Assembly: GCA_041397775.1 (NCBI GenBank)
Contig: JAWKWB010000003.1
Coordinates: forward strand, 558,001 to 622,000
Source of the DNA: Ga0077555 sp041397775
Lineage (GTDB): Bacteria > Pseudomonadota > Alphaproteobacteria > Rhizobiales > Hyphomicrobiaceae
Direction: 5' to 3'
DNA: 64,000 nt
Part shown: in pieces, positions 60,065-64,000 of the stretch
Numbering within the stretch: position 1 is the stretch's first letter
Layout of the letters: every line of letters begins with the position of its first letter
The notes under the pieces: generated by a model
What the model saw: the letters and a program-made list of their open reading frames with translations, nothing else
What the model was told of the DNA's origin: nothing
Databases searched by the model: none
Made by a program: the position numbers and the translations under genes

Positions 60065-61426
60065 TCAGGTCGGCAACGGCACACCGGCGGCGGTGAAGGC
60101 GTCGCGCTGGCGGCCTGTGACGTCGTCGATGCGGAAGTCGGCGATCGTCTCGTTGAAGATGCGGTAGTAGTTGAGGCGCGCATCCAGGTGCAGGAACACG
60201 CCGCCGAGTCCGATGGCCGCGCGGTCCATGAACACGAACTCCCGCGGCACCTTGACCGGTCCCTTCTCTTTCAGCGCCTGGTGCACGGTGAAGGCCTCCT
60301 TGCGGCCATACTCGCCCGGCGTCGTGCCTTCTGCGATCGAGCGCTCGCGGTCGTCGAGCAGCGGACCGTAGATGAACCGCGCCCAGATGTTCAGCACCTC
60401 GATCAGCTCCTTGGACAACCCCGTGAAGCCCCAGGTTTCGTAGGCATGGACGATCAGCGCATCGTCGCCGCGCTCCAGGCCCCGGTAGAGATCGATCACC
60501 CCCTGCACGAAGCGTGGCGCGAATGTGCGCATGCAGCCGTAGTCGAGCAGGTTGATGCCTGCCGGCCGCCCCTCCGTCTCGAAGATGGTGTAGTTGCCCA
60601 GGTGCGGATCGCCGTGGATCACGCCGAAATGCGAGAACGGGTACCACCACGCCCGGAACATGGCCCGCGCGATCTGGTTGCGATCCTCGACCGGCGCGGT
60701 CTTGTAGTCGAGCAGCCGCCGCCCCTCGAGCCACGTCATGGTCAGGAGCCGCTTGGTCGACAGCTCCGGCACGAAGCCCGGCACGCGCACGATCGGATCG
60801 CCCTCGAAGATGCCCGCATAGAGCGCCATGTGGCGCGCTTCCAGCTCGTAGTCGAGTTCTTCGCGCAGCCGTGCCGAGATCTCGTGCAGGATCTCGCCGG
60901 TGTCCACCGCAGGATCCATACGCGCATGGATCGCGAACACCACCTTGAGCTGGGTGAGGTCTGCCTCCACGGCCGACTGCATGTCCGGGTATTGCAGCTT
61001 CACCGCCAGGGCCCGCCCGTCGTGCGCCGTGGCGCGATGCACCTGGCCGAGCGACGCCGATGCGGCCGATTGTGGCGCGAAGGATTGAAAACGGCGCGCC
61101 CAGTCGGGCCCGAGCTCCGCCTGCATGCGGCGGCGCACGAAGGCCGGCCCCATCGGCGGGGCTGCACTCTGGAGCTGGGACAGCTCGCGCGCATATTCCG
61201 GCGGTAGCGCTTCTGGAATGGTGGACAGAAGCTGCGCCGCCTTCATGATCGGCCCCTTGAGCCCGCCGAGCGCGGCAGCCAGTTCGGCCGCATTCCGGGA
61301 GCGGTCGAGGTCGTAGCCCAGTAGCCGGCTTCCTGCGACGCGCGCGGCCACGGCCCCCACGTTCGTGCCCACGCGCATGTAGCGCGCCATGCGCGCGGAT
61401 AACCTGTTCTGCTCGTCGTCTGCCAC
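60065..61426 (-). CDS. AarF/UbiB (ABC1) kinase-like protein
   Basis: A 453-aa protein of the ABC1/UbiB atypical kinase family: KGPIMKAAQLLST near 45 (the KxGQ-type motif, here KAAQ), VKLQYPDMQSAVEADL with the catalytic Lys, LEELDYELEARH, VIHGDPHLGNYTIF and LLDYGCMR (DYG-type). These proteins act in ubiquinone or isoprenoid lipid homeostasis at the membrane. A GTG start at 61426 (MADDEQNRLSARM) is chosen; a start at 61378 is possible. The AAQ variation from the family KxGQ motif is worth noting. Confidence 0.88.
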   Translation of the reverse strand: MADDEQNRLSARMARYMRVGTNVGAVAARVAGSRLLGYDLDRSRNAAELAAALGGLKGPIMKAAQLLSTIPEALPPEYARELSQLQSAAPPMGPAFVRRRMQAELGPDWARRFQSFAPQSAASASLGQVHRATAHDGRALAVKLQYPDMQSAVEADLTQLKVVFAIHARMDPAVDTGEILHEISARLREELDYELEARHMALYAGIFEGDPIVRVPGFVPELSTKRLLTMTWLEGRRLLDYKTAPVEDRNQIARAMFRAWWYPFSHFGVIHGDPHLGNYTIFETEGRPAGINLLDYGCMRTFAPRFVQGVIDLYRGLERGDDALIVHAYETWGFTGLSKELIEVLNIWARFIYGPLLDDRERSIAEGTTPGEYGRKEAFTVHQALKEKGPVKVPREFVFMDRAAIGLGGVFLHLDARLNYYRIFNETIADFRIDDVTGRQRDAFTAAGVPLPT

Positions 61427-61512
61427 GCTGACCCCGGCGGTTACTTCAATGAGCCGTATATTGGGTGTCTGGCGCGCCGCGTCCACCGCAGCTTGCGCTG
61501 AGGGGCGCCCGC

Positions 61513-62313
61513 TCAGCCCGGCGGCAGCAACTCGGGCCGGTACTCGAAATGCATCGAGTCGTAATGGTACCAGCGGCCACCCCAGATGAAGCCGTGCTTC
61601 TCGAAGATCGCCACGATCTCCGGCGGAATGCTGTTGCGATAGGGGTAGCGCCCCCCGGCGGCAGGTTTGGTCCAGCGCCAGTAGTGGGCATGCTTCGTCG
61701 CGATGTCGATGGCGATGCCGTGCCCGTGCGCCGACTTCCGCTTCGTGCCCGCGATGACGCGGCAATTGAACGTCCCCGCCGGCGGAAACAGATACGTGTC
61801 GAACTTCGCCGGCAGGGCATCGAGGTCGCGCGAGATGGCGGCGAGCTTTTCCGCGGCGCCGTTGACGGAGCTGATTTTCAGCGTTTTGCCCCACTTCCTC
61901 GGCAACCACACCACATCGACCAGTTTCCGCGTCGTCTCACCCTTGGTGCAGTCTCCATACATGCGGTCGAACAGCGTCGCTTGCCGCGCGCGTCCCGGAT
62001 CGATGTCCTTTGCGGGAGCCGCAGCCGGCGCGCCCGCCGGATAGGGTGCAAAAAACATGTCCTTGATGTCGGACGTATTAAGGCGCGTCTCCAAATCCTT
62101 CGCCCCCTTCCCGTCATCGATGACGAGCTTCGTGCCGTCCTTCATCAAGAGATGGTTGCCCGCGCGTTTGTCCAGGAAGTCGGGATAGGACCGAATGAGA
62201 TGGGCAACCTGGGCGTCGAGGCGCTCTGGCGCCATCTGGGCGCGTGCTGCTGGCAGGGCGTGCAGGGAGGCGAGGGCACAAACCAGTGCGAAAACCGCAC
62301 GAGTGTAGGGCAT
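61513..62313 (-). CDS. Exported M15-family peptidase (D-Ala-D-Ala carboxypeptidase-like)
   Basis: A 266-aa protein with a signal peptide (about 1-25: AVFALVCALASLHALPAARA). The C-terminal domain has SAHGHGIAIDIA and YDSMHFEYRPELL, the zinc-binding His, Asp and His of M15 peptidases, so it probably trims peptidoglycan peptides in the periplasm. The ATG at 62311-62313 lies inside the left arm of the A hairpin (CAGATGCCCTACAC), and no ribosome-binding site precedes it. No other ATG lies before the signal sequence, so either the repeat now supplies the start or another codon is used. Confidence 0.85.
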   Translation of the reverse strand: MPYTRAVFALVCALASLHALPAARAQMAPERLDAQVAHLIRSYPDFLDKRAGNHLLMKDGTKLVIDDGKGAKDLETRLNTSDIKDMFFAPYPAGAPAAAPAKDIDPGRARQATLFDRMYGDCTKGETTRKLVDVVWLPRKWGKTLKISSVNGAAEKLAAISRDLDALPAKFDTYLFPPAGTFNCRVIAGTKRKSAHGHGIAIDIATKHAHYWRWTKPAAGGRYPYRNSIPPEIVAIFEKHGFIWGGRWYHYDSMHFEYRPELLPPG

Positions 62314-62376
62314 CTGACGTTTGGCACCCGGTTTCGGCTGGGCTCGCATCCAAGCGTCGGATGCAAAAGCTACACG
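62302..62376 (+). repeat. A hairpin of the composite repeat (copy 6)
   Basis: A 75-nt A-type palindrome with a few changes (GGCATCTGACGTTTGGCACC; CCAAGCGTCGGATGCAAAAGCTACACG). It overlaps the first codons of the M15 peptidase gene and is joined to the B hairpin by the 15-nt spacer at 62377-62391. Confidence 0.88.
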
Positions 62377-62391
62377 AAAATCATAGCGTTG

Positions 62392-62468
62392 CTCGTGTTC
62401 CGTTTGGTTCGGACATTTGCTCTCGGCCGCCCGGTAGCGGGATGCAAATGTCGCAACCGGAACACGAG
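62392..62468 (+). repeat. B hairpin of the composite repeat (copy 6)
   Basis: A 77-nt B-type palindrome between the YARHG gene's 3' end (62561) and the M15 gene. It matches the partial B at 1-45 and the tandem B copies at 18532 and 18697, with CTCGTGTTCCGTTTGG in the left arm. Confidence 0.88.
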
Positions 62469-62560
62469 CCCGACCCGGTCGGCGTCGAAGATCGAGGCCC
62501 GTCGTCCTCCCGCTCATGTCCGTCTGGTCTCCGTTTGCCCTCGTGGTGCGTCGAGGGCGA

Positions 62561-62878
62561 TCAATTGCAGCCCTTGCGCTGTTCCCAGTAGACGATCGCG
62601 TTGACCTGCCGCTGTGCATGGGGAGGCAGCTGCCCATACGGCGGATAGCACCGCGGACCGAATGCGGCGCGGGCCTGCGGAGTTTTGAAGCAGTAACCAT
62701 ACTGTGCGAATATCGCATTGCGCTGATACCAGAGCTGCCCGCACGACAGGTGCGCGTATTGCGCTTGCGCCGCCGTCGGGCCGACCAGGCCCGCACCGAT
62801 CCCGAGGCCGGCCGCCGCCATGAGGATCGCGGTCGTCGCGGCACGCCGCGGACCTTTGATAAAACGAGATTTCGTCAT
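62561..62878 (-). CDS. YARHG-domain exported protein
   Basis: A 105-aa protein with a signal peptide (about 1-39: FIKGPRRAATTAILMAAAGLGIGAGLVGPTAAQA, basic and long). The mature part matches the YARHG domain: CGQLWYQRNAIFAQYGYCFKTPQARAAFGP, with paired Cys and a C-terminal EQRKGC. It is a secreted or periplasmic extracellular domain of unknown role. A GGGGAGACC ribosome-binding site supports the start at 62878. The palindromic repeat at 62302-62468 follows the gene, lying between it and the M15 gene. Confidence 0.87.
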   Translation of the reverse strand: MTKSRFIKGPRRAATTAILMAAAGLGIGAGLVGPTAAQAQYAHLSCGQLWYQRNAIFAQYGYCFKTPQARAAFGPRCYPPYGQLPPHAQRQVNAIVYWEQRKGCN

Positions 62879-63184
62879 CTGAGGTCTCCCCTTCCTCTTC
62901 CCCTGATCCGGGGACAGGCCGCGCATCTGGCGCGGTGCATCCAAGCACTGCGGGCGAGTATAATCGTCACGGCTCGGATCGCCTTGCTTTGGCGCAAGCT
63001 GGTCTGCCTGGGCGCTGCAACCGTCGCGACGCCCTGCCGGGATGGCCTCTCCGCCGGAGGTTGAGCTTTACGTGAAGCGGCGTCCTGCTAAACTGACAAG
63101 CAAGACAATTCCAGATGGCTGCCTGACGAACCATTCCGTGCCTCGCGCGCGGCAGAGTTGGTTACCAGGCGCTGGAGAGACATT
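62879..63184. other. 306-nt divergent interval before ppx/gppA
   Basis: The interval lies between the YARHG gene (minus) and the exopolyphosphatase gene (plus). A perfect TATAAT is at 62959-62964 on the plus strand, but no good -35 partner is visible; on the other strand its complement gives a possible TATACT. I see no RNA gene or reading frame of note. Confidence 0.45.
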
Positions 63185-64000
63185 TTGGCGAAGCCGGGCG
63201 ATCAGCATGACGCGGCGCGGTTCGCGTCAGGCGTAGCAGGTGCAGCAGCGCCGCGTGCCTCTCGCGACCAATCCGCACGCCAGACACAGGACGAGTCGCG
63301 GGAGTATGTCCCGCCGCCGGCGTACGGCGCGCTCGATCTGGGAACCAACAACTGCAGATTGCTGGTGGCACGCCCGTCGCGGCGAGGCTTTCTGGTGGTC
63401 GACGCATTCTCGCGCATCATCAGGCTTGGCGAAGGCGTGGCATCGACCGGCCGCCTGTCGGAGGCGGCGATGGCACGCACCATCGACGCACTGCGCGTCT
63501 GTTCGGGCAAGCTGCAGCGCGCCCAGGTCGCCCGCTCGCGGCTCGTCGCCACCGAAGCCTGCCGCATAGCGGCGAACGGCGAGGAGTTCCTGGATCGCGT
63601 CCACGCCGAGACCGGTCTCGACATCGAAATTCTCTCGCGCGAGGCCGAGGCCCGGCTCGCGGTTTCGGGATGCGCGGCGCTGCTCGACGCTCGCTCGGAG
63701 TTGGCGCTGGTGTTCGACATCGGCGGCGGCTCGTCCGAACTGGTCTGGCTCGACCTGACGACGCGGGCCGGTGACCGTCCGCGCTCCGTCCTCGAGCGCG
63801 TCGAGGCACAGAACGCGATTGCCGCCTGGACCTCGCTCCCGCTGGGCGTGGTGACGCTGGCCGAACGCTTCGGGGGGCGCCACGTCACCCGCGACGAGTT
63901 CGAGGCCATGGTGGCGTTCGTGCGCGAGCACCTCGAGCCCTTCGAGCGCGAACATGGGTTCCGCGACCGGATCCGCAATCGTCGCGCGCACCTGCTCGGC
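63185..64000 (+). CDS. Ppx/GppA exopolyphosphatase, partial (3' end outside the window)
   Basis: An open frame of 272 codons without a stop. After about 45 residues rich in Ala, Asp and Gln, it has the ASKHA signature YGALDLGTNNCRLLVARP, then FSRIIRLGEGVASTGRLSEAAM, ATEACRIAANGEEFLDRV and VFDIGGGSSELVWLDL. These fit exopolyphosphatase/guanosine pentaphosphate phosphatase. A TTG start at 63185, preceded by TGGAGAGACA, is likely; no ATG lies upstream in frame. The role is in polyphosphate or ppGpp metabolism. Confidence 0.9.
   Translation, partial: MAKPGDQHDAARFASGVAGAAAPRASRDQSARQTQDESREYVPPPAYGALDLGTNNCRLLVARPSRRGFLVVDAFSRIIRLGEGVASTGRLSEAAMARTIDALRVCSGKLQRAQVARSRLVATEACRIAANGEEFLDRVHAETGLDIEILSREAEARLAVSGCAALLDARSELALVFDIGGGSSELVWLDLTTRAGDRPRSVLERVEAQNAIAAWTSLPLGVVTLAERFGGRHVTRDEFEAMVAFVREHLEPFEREHGFRDRIRNRRAHLLG

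Overview
The window is GC-rich, densely coded DNA from an alphaproteobacterium, most likely of the order Hyphomicrobiales (Rhizobiales). This rests on gene content and neighbourhoods: a divergent phaR/phaA pair, argD-argF-hslO in a row, waaA-lpxK, a DUF2093 gene, a BTLCP transglutaminase-like protein, YARHG and tandem-PilZ proteins, nadD-rsfS-rlmH, and YggT-DUF167-folD. I found no rRNA, tRNA, CRISPR array, phage or transposase gene. The window starts inside a repeat and ends inside an exopolyphosphatase gene.

Layout. 0.2-7 kb: PHA control (phaR) diverges from a thiolase (phaA); then arginine synthesis (argD, argF), the redox chaperone Hsp33 and a second thiolase. 7-9 kb: thioesterase and DASS-type permease. 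9-15.3 kb (minus strand): molybdopterin oxidoreductase, 2-hydroxyacid dehydrogenase, NIPSNAP protein, acyl-CoA dehydrogenase and an APH-like kinase, apparently a catabolic operon. 15.4-18.4 kb: BTLCP protease, tandem PilZ protein, cystathionine beta-lyase-type enzyme. 18.8-22.1 kb (minus): an outer-membrane barrel candidate, two Fe(II)/2-oxoglutarate oxygenases and a periplasmic HExxH protein. 22.1-24.2 kb (minus): VOC, cupin and FMN 2-hydroxyacid oxidase. 24.4-28 kb: DUF2093, lpxK and waaA (lipid A/Kdo synthesis) and a divergent phosphatase. 28-32.9 kb: CoA-ester lyase, cupin, MFS transporter with a cyclase-family hydrolase, YdhR-like protein, TRIC channel. 33-38.8 kb: argJ, GSAM-like aminotransferase, peptidoglycan-binding-like protein, MaoC hydratase, zinc alcohol dehydrogenase. 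39-46.7 kb: two small membrane proteins, OsmC, a lone iron-type ABC permease, a lone LivF ATPase, a frameshifted VOC gene, and an FAD oxidase-SHMT-like pair. 46.7-51.8 kb (minus): rlmH, rsfS, nadD, nitronate monooxygenase, folD, DUF167, yggT, lipoprotein. 52-58 kb: ureohydrolase, PRISE-like reductase, ketopantoate-reductase-like enzyme, DUF1330, and a methyltransferase/ATP-grasp fusion. 58-64 kb: RsmB-like methyltransferase, MAPEG, AarF/UbiB kinase, M15 peptidase, YARHG, ppx/gppA.

The most unusual signal is a composite palindromic repeat of about 167 nt. It consists of a 75-nt hairpin (A), a conserved 15-nt spacer and a second 77-nt hairpin (B or B'). It occurs at 1-135 (cut by the window edge), twice in tandem at 18442-18773, at 55825-55991 and at 62302-62468, with a solo B' at 15407-15483. 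All three hairpin types carry an uninterrupted 4-nt one-sided bulge at a similar depth. Most copies lie at gene 3' ends or between convergent genes. One copy supplies the apparent start codon of the M15 peptidase gene and another supplies the stop codon of the BTLCP gene.

Functional themes are CoA-thioester and hydroxyacid catabolism (two thiolases, acyl-CoA dehydrogenase, lyase, MaoC, thioesterase, oxidases), cell-envelope biogenesis (waaA, lpxK, possible LpxQ-like barrel, M15, BTLCP) and housekeeping (arg, folD, nadD, rsfS, rlmH). All assignments come from reading motifs and overall resemblance by eye; no database search was run.
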